Part shown: piece after piece, positions 1 through 8,014 of the stretch
Position numbering within the stretch: position 1 is the first letter of the stretch
Layout of the letters: the number at the start of each line of letters is the position of its first letter
DNA from: CAMEON01 sp045531965
GTDB taxonomy: Bacteria > Bacillota > Clostridia > Oscillospirales > CAG-272
Direction of reading: 5' to 3'
Assembly: GCA_045531965.1 (NCBI GenBank)
Contig: JAZSFA010000071.1
Span: 1-64,000, forward strand
DNA: 64,000 nt
Translations under genes and position numbers: made by a program
Notes under the pieces: generated by a model
The model's database searches: none
Told to the model about the DNA's origin: nothing
The model's input: the letters and a program-made list of their open reading frames with translations, nothing else

Positions 1-395
1 CCGCTTGGCCTCCGACTTGCAGCTTTCTCGGCAGCGGCTTTCTCAGCGGCGGCTTTTTCGGCAGCAGCCTTTTCGGCAGCAGCTTTCTCAGCGGCGGCTT
101 TTTCAGCGGCGGTCTTCTCGGCGGTAGCCTTCTCTGCAGCGATTTTTGCGGCACGCTCGGCGGCTTTCTTGGAAGGAATACGGGTGTTTCCATCCATATA
201 GTCATTGATGTTGTCAACCTGATTTGCCTCGGTCAGAGCTTCAAATAGAAGATTGAACTCCTGCTCGGACAAGGTCTTCTGCGTTTTGACGTCGGCAACG
301 CCGTTCGCGGACAGAAGATCAGACAGATCTTTGCTTTTCAGACCCATGTCCTTTGCCATTTGGTTGATTTTAAATTGGGGATTGAATACAGCCAT
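1..395 (-). CDS. infB: translation initiation factor IF-2, N-terminal part (partial)
   Basis: This is the front of IF-2, the GTPase that places initiator tRNA on the 30S ribosomal subunit. The gene runs off the left edge, so only about 131 codons are visible and the G domain is missing. Translation starts at 395, where AGGAGG sits just upstream of ATG. Residues 1 to about 55 (MAVFNPQFKINQMAKDMG...) look like the small helical IF2 N domain. They are followed by a basic stretch and then an Ala/Glu/Lys-rich linker of AEKAAAEK-type repeats (positions about 15-165), which makes the DNA repetitive there. It is the last visible gene of the rimP-nusA-rnpM-ylxQ operon; this order is standard in Bacillota. 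Identity rests on the N domain plus context. Confidence 0.93.
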   Translation of the reverse strand, partial: MAVFNPQFKINQMAKDMGLKSKDLSDLLSANGVADVKTQKTLSEQEFNLLFEALTEANQVDNINDYMDGNTRIPSKKAAERAAKIAAEKATAEKTAAEKAAAEKAAAEKAAAEKAAAEKAAAEKAASRRPS

Positions 396-435
396 ATTAC
401 CTCCTAAATGTAAACGGTAAAAAAAGTAAATAAGA

Positions 436-813
436 TCAGGTCTCATCGGGGGACGGTTCTTGGCAGGAAGGGGCGGGTAAATATTTCCGAAGGGAGACGA
501 AAAGCCCTTCGTGGGTTACGCCTACTGCCGCGACGGCTCCTGTTTTTCCTACGGCTCGCGCCAGTGCCTGGGTATCTGCTGAAATGCGATAATGCGGGAC
601 TTGATAAAAGGCGCATTTGGACAACAGTTTTTGGTGGGTGTTGTCTGACGTGTCGGATGCCTCGACCACTGCCAGCACAGCTTTTCCGGACCTCATAGCA
701 TCGCAGACCATGGGGGTTCCGAAGATCAGCCCGCCGGCGCGGCGGCAGAGACCTAACGTGGATAGTATGCGTTTGGTTTGTTCCTCAAGGGAAAGGGAGG
801 ACACATCTTTCAT
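436..813 (-). CDS. ylxQ: L7Ae-family ribosomal protein YlxQ
   Basis: This 125-residue protein belongs to the L7Ae/L30e/Gadd45 fold family. Homologues in this position are called YlxQ and bind RNA, probably ribosomal or kink-turn RNA; the exact target is not settled. The family signature is seen near the start (LGLCRRAGGLIFGTPMVCDAM) and in the middle (VVEASDTSDNTHQKL, then the conserved region around VPHYRI). The start at 813 overlaps the rnpM stop by four bases (ATGA), with GGAGG about ten bases upstream, so the two genes are translationally coupled. It is followed by infB after about 40 bases. The length is slightly longer than the usual 100 residues because of an acidic, Pro-rich C-terminal tail. 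Confidence 0.88.
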   Translation of the reverse strand: MKDVSSLSLEEQTKRILSTLGLCRRAGGLIFGTPMVCDAMRSGKAVLAVVEASDTSDNTHQKLLSKCAFYQVPHYRISADTQALARAVGKTGAVAAVGVTHEGLFVSLRKYLPAPSCQEPSPDET

Positions 814-1112
814 GCCTGTTCTTCCTCCGCAAGTCGATGCTCCATGCGGTCGTATACCTCATCGGAAATGGGACAGCTTAAATTGTGTTCCAAGCGCTTG
901 CTTTTGCGAACTTTTTTCAGGCAAGCCAACTTTTTGCAGATATAGGCACCGCGTCCGGATTTTTTGCCTGTGAAATCCAAGGAAACGTCTCCTTCAGGGC
1001 TGCGGACGACACGCAAAAGCTCCGCTTTTGGGCGATGCTCGTTACAACCCAGGCATTGCCGCATGGGAATCTTTTTGATCTTGCCGCTACCGGCGGTCGT
1101 TTTTTCGCTCAT
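810..1112 (-). CDS. rnpM: RNase P modulator RnpM (YlxR)
   Basis: This 100-residue protein is the YlxR family, recently shown in Bacillus subtilis to bind RNase P and renamed RnpM. The family motifs are present: PMRQCLGCNEHRPKAELLRVVR near the front (shown here in part) and GRGAYICKKLACL further on. Two ATG codons lie near the front. The one at 1118 touches the AGGAGG site, so the ATG at 1112, seven bases downstream of it, is chosen. The gene sits between nusA and ylxQ in the usual Bacillota order and overlaps ylxQ by four bases. Confidence 0.93.
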   Translation of the reverse strand: MSEKTTAGSGKIKKIPMRQCLGCNEHRPKAELLRVVRSPEGDVSLDFTGKKSGRGAYICKKLACLKKVRKSKRLEHNLSCPISDEVYDRMEHRLAEEEQA

Positions 1113-1139
1113 GGGCATACCTCCTGAAGCATGAATGGA

Positions 1140-2165
1140 TTATTCTGCTTTGATGTCGATCTTGTAGCCTGTGAGTCTGGCGGCAAGACGAACGTTCTGA
1201 CCCTTGGCACCGATGGCGAGGGACAGCTGGCTCGCGTCAACCTTGACAAGACAGCTGCGCTCGTCGATCATGGTGACGGAGTTAACGGTTGCGGGGGCCA
1301 GAGCAGCGGCGATGTATTCCTCGGGAACCTCGCTGTAGGTGATGATGTCGATCTTTTCACCGTCCAACTCGGAAAGGATGTTATCAATTCTCATGTTATG
1401 CGTACCAATACAAGCGCCCACAGCATCCACGTCGGGATCACGGGAGAGGACAGCGATCTTAGAGCGGGAACCGGCTTCACGGGATACGCCTTTAACGAGG
1501 ACTACGCCTTCCTGAATCTCGGGCACTTCCAACTCAAAGAGGCGCCAAACCATCTTAGGATGGATTCTGGAAAGGCTGACCACAGGCTCGTTCATATCCT
1601 TGTTGATCTCGGTAACGTAAACCTTGACCTTCTGACCAACGGTGAACTGCTCGCCGGGGATCTGCTCGGACTGATGAAGAATGTTTGTGCCTTTGTCCAA
1701 CTCCAGAAGCACAGCGCCATCGGGCAAGTTGACCTTACTGACCGTGGCGGTCATGATCTCTTCTTTGCGGTTGCGGTAAGCCTCCTGGGCCGCCTGATGC
1801 TCGCCTTCTCTGATAGCCTGGATAAAGATGGACTTGCCGGCGGCGGCGCTGAGGCGGCGGAAGTTTTCGGTTTTCACCTCGTTTTCCACAACACCGCCCA
1901 ATACGGCGCGCTTGCTGATGGTTTTGGCTTCTGCGAGGGTGATCTCGCATACGGGATCAAGCACCTCTTCCACGACGGTACGCTGACGGAAGACCTTCAT
2001 CTTTTTCTTTTCGGTGTTCATGTCGATACGCATCATGGCTGTAGCACCGTACTCCTTCTTAAAGGCAGACAGGAGGGTGGCTTCGATCTTTTCAAGCATG
2101 TAAGACTGGGGAATGCCCTTTTCTTTTTCAAGCTGTTCAAGGGCGGCGAAAAATTCCGCATTCAT
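1140..2165 (-). CDS. nusA: transcription termination/antitermination factor NusA
   Basis: NusA binds RNA polymerase and nascent RNA and tunes pausing, termination and antitermination. The 341-residue protein has the expected order: N-terminal RNAP-binding domain (about 1-130), S1 domain (about 130-200, including VSKVNLPDGAVLLELDKG), then two KH domains (GSRSKIAVLSRDPDVDAVGA and, at the C-terminus, LSLAIGAKGQNVRLAARLTG). It ends right after KH2, as in most Gram-positive NusA proteins, without the acidic repeats found in Escherichia coli. The start at 2165 has AAGGAC nine bases upstream. It is cotranscribed with rimP upstream and rnpM downstream. Confidence 0.97.
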   Translation of the reverse strand: MNAEFFAALEQLEKEKGIPQSYMLEKIEATLLSAFKKEYGATAMMRIDMNTEKKKMKVFRQRTVVEEVLDPVCEITLAEAKTISKRAVLGGVVENEVKTENFRRLSAAAGKSIFIQAIREGEHQAAQEAYRNRKEEIMTATVSKVNLPDGAVLLELDKGTNILHQSEQIPGEQFTVGQKVKVYVTEINKDMNEPVVSLSRIHPKMVWRLFELEVPEIQEGVVLVKGVSREAGSRSKIAVLSRDPDVDAVGACIGTHNMRIDNILSELDGEKIDIITYSEVPEEYIAAALAPATVNSVTMIDERSCLVKVDASQLSLAIGAKGQNVRLAARLTGYKIDIKAE

Positions 2166-2245
2166 GGCAATTTCGTCCTTTCGGATAATTTTTGTTTTGT
2201 TTTGGGGAACTGAGAGATTTATTTAAAAATCTCTTCTTGATGGAA

Positions 2246-2764
2246 TTAAAAATCAAATACGGTTTTGGTTTTGGAAACTGTGTTGGCGTCAAAAGCGCGG
2301 TCGGCGCCTGCTGTTTCGATGACGATCTGACCTTGCTCATTGATACCCTTGAGGATGCCTCGCCAAACCTTGCTGCCGTCCACGGGGGCAAAGAGGCGAA
2401 GCTCCACTTCGTCTCCTGTGCAGACCTCGAAATGCTCAGGTCGGGTCAGATCCCGCTCGATACCGGGGGAGGAGACTTCCAAGAGGTAAGCGTCTTCAAT
2501 GGGATCAGCTTCGTCCAAAATGGGATCGATGGCACGGGTCATGCGCTCGCAGTCGTCAATGGTGATGCCGTCATCGGAGTCGATGGTCACACGGAGAATC
2601 ATATCAGCGCCTTCCTTGACGTATTCCACGTCCCAAAGAAAATATCCCAGCTCATCGGCTGTGGGGGTGATCAGTTCTCTGACCGTCTCTGCGATGCGGG
2701 ATCGGCTCCCCGAGGGGCGACGAACGGCGCGGAGCGGTTTGGTAGGGTTTTGATGTTCCGACAT
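2246..2764 (-). CDS. rimP: ribosome maturation factor RimP
   Basis: RimP helps assemble the 30S subunit. The 172-residue protein shows the family pattern: an N-terminal alpha/beta domain with WDVEYVKEG, the segment ISIDDCERMTRAIDPILDE-like ITIDDCERMTRAIDPILDE, and LEVSSPGIERDLTRPEHFE, followed by a small C-terminal SH3-like barrel. An upstream in-frame ATG at 2788 is possible, but 2764 is chosen because AAAGGAG lies seven bases before it. It is the first gene of the operon; the promoter is at 2843-2871 and a hairpin lies in the leader. Confidence 0.95.
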   Translation of the reverse strand: MSEHQNPTKPLRAVRRPSGSRSRIAETVRELITPTADELGYFLWDVEYVKEGADMILRVTIDSDDGITIDDCERMTRAIDPILDEADPIEDAYLLEVSSPGIERDLTRPEHFEVCTGDEVELRLFAPVDGSKVWRGILKGINEQGQIVIETAGADRAFDANTVSKTKTVFDF

Positions 2765-2792
2765 AAGACTCCTTTCTTTCTGAGGCAAAAGT

Positions 2793-2822
2793 TAAGAGTG
2801 GATTCGCCAAAACCCACTCTTA
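2793..2822 (-). promoter_or_regulatory. leader hairpin upstream of rimP
   Basis: In the rimP leader a nine-base stem (TAAGAGTGG paired with CCACTCTTA) encloses a 12-base loop. On the transcript it is followed by ACTTTTGCC, a weak U-rich run, so it could act as an attenuator or simply a leader structure. Only the dyad is seen; the role is inferred. Confidence 0.4.
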
Positions 2823-2842
2823 CCATACTCTTCTACGCTAAC

Positions 2843-2871
2843 AGTATAACACACTTTCCCTTGAAATGCAA
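2843..2871 (-). promoter_or_regulatory. sigma-A promoter of the rimP-nusA-infB operon
   Basis: Read on the minus strand, TTGCAT (2866-2871) and TATACT (2843-2848) are separated by 17 bases. It lies about 80 bases before the rimP start and is the only good promoter seen before the operon. Confidence 0.75.
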
Positions 2872-2962
2872 GAGGTTTTTTGAATTTTTGTTGAGAAAAA
2901 TTCCCTCTGCTTTTGCTTTTTTTTGGTCAACACCTACGAAAATGGGAGAAGACCGCCGAAAA

Positions 2963-3439
2963 TCAAAGGAAAGCCTTGAGCTTTTCGATGTGCGACTGCT
3001 CAAATTCTGTCAGATCCTTGGCAACGTTCAGCATTTCCTCGCAACCCTTTTGCCCCTCGAATCTGTGGCAGAGACGGGTGGATTCTGTGATCGCCATAGT
3101 GGAGCCTTCAATGAGCATCTGCGCGATATGGCTGGAGGTGGCATCCATTGCCGTATTCATAGCGATACCCATACGGGCTGCCATGCGGGTCATCAGCGGC
3201 TCTTCCTTGGCAGCCGCGTGATGTTCTTTTAAGAAAGCCTTGACTTTCCCTGCGGCTTTTTCATAATAACACATGGCAGCCGTCATAGAGGTCTTCATGC
3301 CGTTGTCCTTTACTTTGGGTAAAAGATGGATGACGGCATCTGACCCCATGGTGATGTTTTTGTATAGTTCGGTTGCCAGTTCAACAGCGGGGGACTTTTT
3401 TTCTTCTCCGACAGCGGAGGTTTTCCGTTGGTCTTCCAT
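2963..3439 (-). CDS. uncharacterised helical protein
   Basis: This 158-residue protein was not recognised. After a short charged, Pro-containing front it is almost wholly helix-forming, with amphipathic stretches (VELATELYKNITMGSDAVIH, AAMCYYEKAAGKVKAFLKEH, SHIAQMLIEGSTMAITESTR) that could form a four-helix bundle. It has no signal peptide or membrane segment. Cys and His in CHRFEGQKGC near the C-terminus could bind a metal, but this is a guess. It stands alone on the minus strand, divergent from the gene at 3605, with a dyad between them (3496-3528). AAAGGAAC is present about seven bases before the start. Confidence 0.7.
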   Translation of the reverse strand: MEDQRKTSAVGEEKKSPAVELATELYKNITMGSDAVIHLLPKVKDNGMKTSMTAAMCYYEKAAGKVKAFLKEHHAAAKEEPLMTRMAARMGIAMNTAMDATSSHIAQMLIEGSTMAITESTRLCHRFEGQKGCEEMLNVAKDLTEFEQSHIEKLKAFL

Positions 3440-3495
3440 GAGTTCGTTCCTTTCTTTGTTGGGATGATCACAGTATGCGCCAATGCGGGCTTAAT

Positions 3496-3528
3496 GTTGC
3501 ATGAAATCGTAAAATGTTTCGATGCAAC
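3496..3528. promoter_or_regulatory. inverted repeat in a divergent promoter region (operator candidate)
   Basis: GTTGCATGAAA (3496-3506) is the inverse of TTTC-ATGCAAC (3517-3528) with a single-base bulge. The dyad directly abuts the -35 box at 3529 of the plus-strand promoter and lies between the divergent genes at 3439 and 3605, the usual place for a regulator site. No regulator gene is nearby. Confidence 0.4.
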
Positions 3529-3557
3529 TTGACGAACGGGATCTTTTGTGCTATAAT
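3529..3557 (+). promoter_or_regulatory. sigma-A promoter of the 3605-7804 unit
   Basis: TTGACG (3529-3534), 17 bases, TATAAT (3552-3557). It lies about 48 bases before the start at 3605. Confidence 0.8.
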
Positions 3558-3604
3558 ATAAAATTGGAATGATATTCTCGCTTGCGTAGGAAAGGAATCT
3601 TCAT

Positions 3605-4393
3605 ATGTCGGAAAAAAGCAAAAAACTGATTTATTTGATATACGGCATTCTGCAGTCAGTGCTATTGCTTATATGCGGCGCGTGTCTCATCGTGGCATGC
3701 CTTGATATTTATAACGGTGGTAGTGGTACATTTTCCCGTGAGGCGGTCACGACTCAATTTGATCGGATTCTCCTGCCTGTAATTTTATGCCTTGGGGGCG
3801 TAATCGTCGGCTGCATTTTAACCCTGCTTTTGCCACGCGAGCCTAAAAAAGTGAAGGGAGGCATGATGCCTTCCGATGCCATTCGACGTTTGTCGGCTCG
3901 TGTCGATTGGGGCAGCTGTCCTGCGGATGTGATCGCCGCTCGAAAGAAAGAGCGTGTTTTTCGGTTGATCCTGCGTATCATGGCGGGGGCTGTTTGTGTT
4001 GCCGTGGCGATCCCAAGCGTTTTGTACCTTTTGAATTTGTCCCATTTTGATGACATTGGAAACGGCTTGACCGAAGATATTGTGGCTGCCATGAAGCTGG
4101 TGCTTCCTGCCGCCGCGGTAGGACTTTCGGCATGGATCGTGGTGACCTTCGCTTGCCATTTCAGCGACAAACGGGAGTTGGCTGTTCTCAAGGACGCCTT
4201 GAAGGCGGCGCCTTTAAAAGGAAAAGCTTCCGTTAACTCCAAAGAAGGCGGTGCTTATGGGGTTTGGATCGTGCGGGGCGCGGTCTTGCTTGTGTCGGTT
4301 GTCCTGATCGTCTTGGGCATTGTCAACGGCGGTATGGAGGACGTCCTGCAAAAGGCGATCCGTATCTGCACCGAATGTATCGGTTTGGGTTAA
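3605..4393 (+). CDS. uncharacterised five-TM membrane protein
   Basis: This 262-residue integral membrane protein was not recognised. Hydrophobic stretches are seen near residues 8-33, 57-78, 118-140, 160-185 and 222-243, giving about five membrane segments. Charged loops between them (LPREPKKVKGG, SARVDWGSCPADVIAARKKER) suggest cytoplasmic faces. It has no Cys pairs typical of redox carriers. It is the first gene after the promoter at 3529, and the next gene, the polyferredoxin-thioredoxin fusion, begins 13 bases after its stop, so the two probably work together at the membrane. The start at 3605 has AAAGGAATC upstream. Confidence 0.75.
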   Translation: MSEKSKKLIYLIYGILQSVLLLICGACLIVACLDIYNGGSGTFSREAVTTQFDRILLPVILCLGGVIVGCILTLLLPREPKKVKGGMMPSDAIRRLSARVDWGSCPADVIAARKKERVFRLILRIMAGAVCVAVAIPSVLYLLNLSHFDDIGNGLTEDIVAAMKLVLPAAAVGLSAWIVVTFACHFSDKRELAVLKDALKAAPLKGKASVNSKEGGAYGVWIVRGAVLLVSVVLIVLGIVNGGMEDVLQKAIRICTECIGLG

Positions 4394-4406
4394 GGGGGAG
4401 ACGCAC

Positions 4407-6068
4407 ATGAAAAAGATCACAACATGGTTTAAAAACCACTTGCCCACCAAGCGCCGCTGGATCCAGCTGTATGCGGCGCTCCTGTTTAACGCCAACCTCA
4501 AGGGCTTTGGAAACGGACAGATCTATAAAGGTCCTTTGAAGAACATTTGTACCCCCGGTCTCAATTGCTATTCCTGTCCGGGTGCTTCTGGCGCTTGCCC
4601 TCTGGGGGCGCTCCAGAATGCGTTGTCAGACAGCGGACACACCCTACCGTTTTACGTGTTTGGTGTGATCGCCCTGTATGGATTGCTCTTTGGTCGTTGG
4701 ATTTGCGGTTTCCTCTGCCCCTTTGGCCTCATTCAAGAATGGTTACATAAGATTCCTACGCCAAAATTAAAAAAGAACAAGGTCACGCGGGTGCTGTCCT
4801 GGTTCAAATACGTCATCCTTGTGGTGTTTGTGCTTATCCTGCCCGTGATGTATATGTTCCGTGACTTCCCTCTGCCCGCTTTCTGCAAGTATATTTGCCC
4901 CGCGGGGACGCTTGAAGGGGCAATGGGACTTTTGTCAAACAAGGTCAATGACAGCCTGTTTGGCATGCTTGGTCCGCTATTCACGTGGAAATTTCTTTTG
5001 ATGGTCAGTTTTATTGTCGCTTGCGTTTTCGTTTTCAGATGCTTCTGCCGTTTTATCTGTCCATTGGGCGCGCTTTACGGTCTCTTTAATAAGTTTGCGC
5101 TGGTAGGCGTGAAGGTGGAAAAGACCAAGTGTACCGATTGTGGTCTCTGCGTCGGTAAGTGCCGGATGGATATTCGCCGTGTAGGCGATCACGAATGCAT
5201 CCATTGCGGCGAATGTATCGAGGTTTGTCCCACCCAAGCCATCCAATGGAAGGGCTCAAAATGGGTGCTCCCTGCCAATGAGATCGACATTCCGGAGCAA
5301 GCGACCGAGGCAGAGCGTGAGACTGCCGAAGCCGCTTTGAAAGAGAAAAATCAAAAGATCGTTAAACGCAACCGCGCGGTCAAGACAGTGGTGGCTGTCC
5401 TCATGATCGCCACATTGGCAGGTGCGTTGGTCTACTATAATTTCATCGACAGAGAAACACCTCCCGTGATACCGCCCGTGGAGAGTGACACCGAGCCGGA
5501 AGATACGTTGGAAGGGACTGTCCAACCGGATGCGCCTGAAAGACCTAAAAAGGGCACGGACGTAGGCAACGAGTGTTATGGGTGGTCACTGCCTTATATC
5601 ATGGAAGACGGCGCGTTCAGCATCAAAGAAGGCAGAGGAACGATCACTGTTCTGAACTTCTGGGGAACTTGGTGCGGTCCGTGCAAAGCCGAACTGCCAC
5701 ACTTCAGCCAGATTGCTTCTGAGTATAAGGAGGATGTCCGTGTGGTGACGATTCACTCAGAATACGGTATGGATCAGTCTGAGGCGTATATTGCCGAGAA
5801 TTATTCCACATCGGATATGCTCTTTACCTATGACGAAAAAGATGCGTTCTACAACCTGTTAATCAAGGGTTCTTCATGGCCCACCACGGTGGTTTTGGAC
5901 GAAAACGGTGTGATCCTTTATAAGCGTGTAGGCAAGATGGAATACGATGAATTGAAGGCGGTGCTTGACACCATCCTTGCGTATGAATCAACAACAGATT
6001 TCATAGATTATGACGAGCTGATTGCGGCTGTGGAAACGGCGGCGGAAGCGACCCGCGCTGCGGAATGA
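4407..6068 (+). CDS. membrane polyferredoxin fused to extracytoplasmic thioredoxin domain
   Basis: This 553-residue protein joins two modules. The first (residues 1 to about 290) is a NapH/YccM-type membrane polyferredoxin. It has a front Cys cluster (CYSCPGASGACPLGA, about residue 53), further CP motifs between membrane helices (CGFLCPFG, CKYICPAG, CRFICPLG), and two four-Cys ferredoxin sites (CTDCGLCVGKC about 242; CIHCGECIEVCP about 264). A membrane segment follows at about 324-346, then a Thr/Pro/Glu linker, then a TlpA-like thioredoxin domain with WCGPC near residue 424. The layout suggests that cytoplasmic electrons cross the membrane by Fe-S centres to an outside thiol. The start at 4407 is set by GGGGGAG ten bases upstream; an earlier in-frame ATG lies inside the previous gene. 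The individual families are known; the relay function is inferred. Confidence 0.85.
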   Translation: MKKITTWFKNHLPTKRRWIQLYAALLFNANLKGFGNGQIYKGPLKNICTPGLNCYSCPGASGACPLGALQNALSDSGHTLPFYVFGVIALYGLLFGRWICGFLCPFGLIQEWLHKIPTPKLKKNKVTRVLSWFKYVILVVFVLILPVMYMFRDFPLPAFCKYICPAGTLEGAMGLLSNKVNDSLFGMLGPLFTWKFLLMVSFIVACVFVFRCFCRFICPLGALYGLFNKFALVGVKVEKTKCTDCGLCVGKCRMDIRRVGDHECIHCGECIEVCPTQAIQWKGSKWVLPANEIDIPEQATEAERETAEAALKEKNQKIVKRNRAVKTVVAVLMIATLAGALVYYNFIDRETPPVIPPVESDTEPEDTLEGTVQPDAPERPKKGTDVGNECYGWSLPYIMEDGAFSIKEGRGTITVLNFWGTWCGPCKAELPHFSQIASEYKEDVRVVTIHSEYGMDQSEAYIAENYSTSDMLFTYDEKDAFYNLLIKGSSWPTTVVLDENGVILYKRVGKMEYDELKAVLDTILAYESTTDFIDYDELIAAVETAAEATRAAE

Positions 6069-6085
6069 TAGAAGGAGGAATGTGC

Positions 6086-7804
6086 ATGAAAAAGAATGTT
6101 TTGAAGTTGCTTACCGTCTTTGGGGCGGTCATCCTTCTGCTTACCGCTTGCCAAGGCGTAAGCGAGCGGGAAACCGATCCTGCAACCGACACACCTACCC
6201 AAGCGATAACAGATGGGTCTATGCAGGACAGCAACCCTGAGACAGAAACTCTTGAAACCGAAGGTGCGACCACGGAAGGAGAAGATATCGTGATCAAGGA
6301 ACCTATCATCCCTATTGTTTTTGAAGAGATCAAACCTGCCGAGGATCTTGAAAAGTTCATTGCCGAGGTGGATTATGCCGATGGTGCCCACGATAACGAA
6401 GCCAAGACTGTGGGGACCATAATCTCCCCCTACTTTACTATGACGGTCAATGACATTGCCGTGGATTGCTATGCGGTTCGTACGACTTATGGCGTCCATT
6501 CCTTTGCAATGATTGATGCAACCGATGCCAGCTTCCCCTTGGCGGTGGAAGTAGGCGTAAACGGTACGGTCAATAGGCGGATCGTTTTACCTGCTCATTA
6601 TGGTGTTACGGCAGAGAAAACCGAAAAGGGCATCGCTGCGACCATTGAAGGCTATGGCAACTATACATTTGTCATCAACGAAGACAAGACGACTGCCGTG
6701 ACGCTGTTTGTCCGTGCCCACGAAACCTATGTGGCTCCTGAAGGCTACGAGGTGATCAAGGTGGCTCCCGGCGTGCATAACGAGCAACTGACCTTCACGG
6801 GAGAAAAGCAGGTATTGTATTTTGAGGCGGGTGTTCACGGCCTGAAGTATAATGTCAATTTCAAAAACAACACCGAGGTCTATTTGGAGCGTGGCGCGTT
6901 CATCTATGCAGAAATGCCCGACAGACAGGAAAAGCCTTTCCTTGATCCCGCTTGGTCGGGCAAGACCCGCTGGCACGCTTTGTTTCAAGGCAACGGCGTA
7001 TCCAATGTTCGTATCAGCGGTCACGGCTATATAGATATGTCTCATCTGGATTGGCACGCCCGCTCGGTTGTGCAGTTTAACGAATCCAAAAACATCACGG
7101 TGGACGGCATCACCATGAACAACAGCCCGGAATGGACTGTTTACTTTACCCAGTGCGAGGATATCACCGTCACCGACGTGATGCTCTTCGGTTATCGTCA
7201 GAATAGCGACGGTATTGCTGTGGTAGACAGCCGCAATGCCCTTGTCAAGGATTGTTTTGCTCGCTCGGGAGACGACCTCTTTGAGGTCAAATCCATGTAT
7301 GGCGGCTGTCAGATCAAGATTGAGAATATCGTCTTTGACAACTGCAACGCCTGGCCCGACAAGGCGCGCGGCATAGGCATCATTGCCGAAACGACCAGAG
7401 ATATGACCAATATCACGTTTAAAAACTGTTCTGTCGGTTTTGCGTCTGCCGAGTGGATGGAAGATTTGGGTGCCTTGGTGGTGTACACCGAAGGCCCCGC
7501 AAAGATCACAAACGTGACCTTTGAAAACATTGAACTGCATGACAGCGCAAAGTATCCCATCAACGTCACCATAGGCAATAAGTCTAAGGCGCAGATCGAG
7601 GGCTTGACTTTCCGTAACGTGCTCATGAACGGTTCGCGCAAGGTGCGTATCTGCAACCGTTCCGAAGTGGGCGGCGCTATCAATGGGGTCACCTTTGAAA
7701 ACTGTATCCGCAACAACAAGAACATCACTTCCCAGAAAGTGCTGGGCGCTTCTGTGGAAAACGTGGATACATCCAAGATTTTTGTTGTCTGGAAAGAGAA
7801 ATGA
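6086..7804 (+). CDS. GH28-like (polygalacturonase fold) lipoprotein
   Basis: This 572-residue exported lipoprotein has a signal peptide with lipobox LTAC (Cys22), then an acidic Thr-rich linker, a beta-sandwich region (about 70-200) and a right-handed beta-helix. The helix carries GH28 motifs: NSDGI (about 373) and SGDDLFEVKS (about 394), where the Asp residues match the family's catalytic acids. GH28 enzymes hydrolyse galacturonan or rhamnogalacturonan; the exact substrate is unknown here, and the usual third motif with His is not clear. The start at 6086 follows GAAGGAGG; an in-frame ATG seven codons earlier is less well placed. It is 17 bases from the redox fusion gene, an odd partner for a glycosidase. 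Confidence 0.82.
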   Translation: MKKNVLKLLTVFGAVILLLTACQGVSERETDPATDTPTQAITDGSMQDSNPETETLETEGATTEGEDIVIKEPIIPIVFEEIKPAEDLEKFIAEVDYADGAHDNEAKTVGTIISPYFTMTVNDIAVDCYAVRTTYGVHSFAMIDATDASFPLAVEVGVNGTVNRRIVLPAHYGVTAEKTEKGIAATIEGYGNYTFVINEDKTTAVTLFVRAHETYVAPEGYEVIKVAPGVHNEQLTFTGEKQVLYFEAGVHGLKYNVNFKNNTEVYLERGAFIYAEMPDRQEKPFLDPAWSGKTRWHALFQGNGVSNVRISGHGYIDMSHLDWHARSVVQFNESKNITVDGITMNNSPEWTVYFTQCEDITVTDVMLFGYRQNSDGIAVVDSRNALVKDCFARSGDDLFEVKSMYGGCQIKIENIVFDNCNAWPDKARGIGIIAETTRDMTNITFKNCSVGFASAEWMEDLGALVVYTEGPAKITNVTFENIELHDSAKYPINVTIGNKSKAQIEGLTFRNVLMNGSRKVRICNRSEVGGAINGVTFENCIRNNKNITSQKVLGASVENVDTSKIFVVWKEK

Positions 7805-7907
7805 TCCAAGAAGTTTGATAGAATTTTGTCAAAATGCACGAAATTCATTCGTCTCGTTTGTTTCAAAGGTGCAAAACGGAGAAACTGAAAAAAATTCCCA
7901 AAAAGCC

Positions 7908-7936
7908 TTGCATTATTTGGAAATTTGGGGTACAAT
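7908..7936 (+). promoter_or_regulatory. sigma-A promoter of gapA
   Basis: TTGCAT (7908-7913), 17 bases, TACAAT (7931-7936), about 80 bases before gapA. The rest of the 7805-8014 gap shows no gene and no clear terminator for the preceding unit. Confidence 0.72.
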
Positions 7937-8014
7937 ATATTCTTGGAAGAGAAGGGTTCTTCCAAATCACTGTATGTCAAAAATAAAAACTATATAAAAT
8001 GGAGGATTTTTACC

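Noticed and set aside
15..165. tandem DNA repeats that look like a minisatellite or CRISPR
   Set aside because: They are codon repeats of the Ala/Glu/Lys linker of IF-2; there are no unique spacers.
1131..2213. 360-codon plus-strand frame
   Set aside because: Antisense to nusA.
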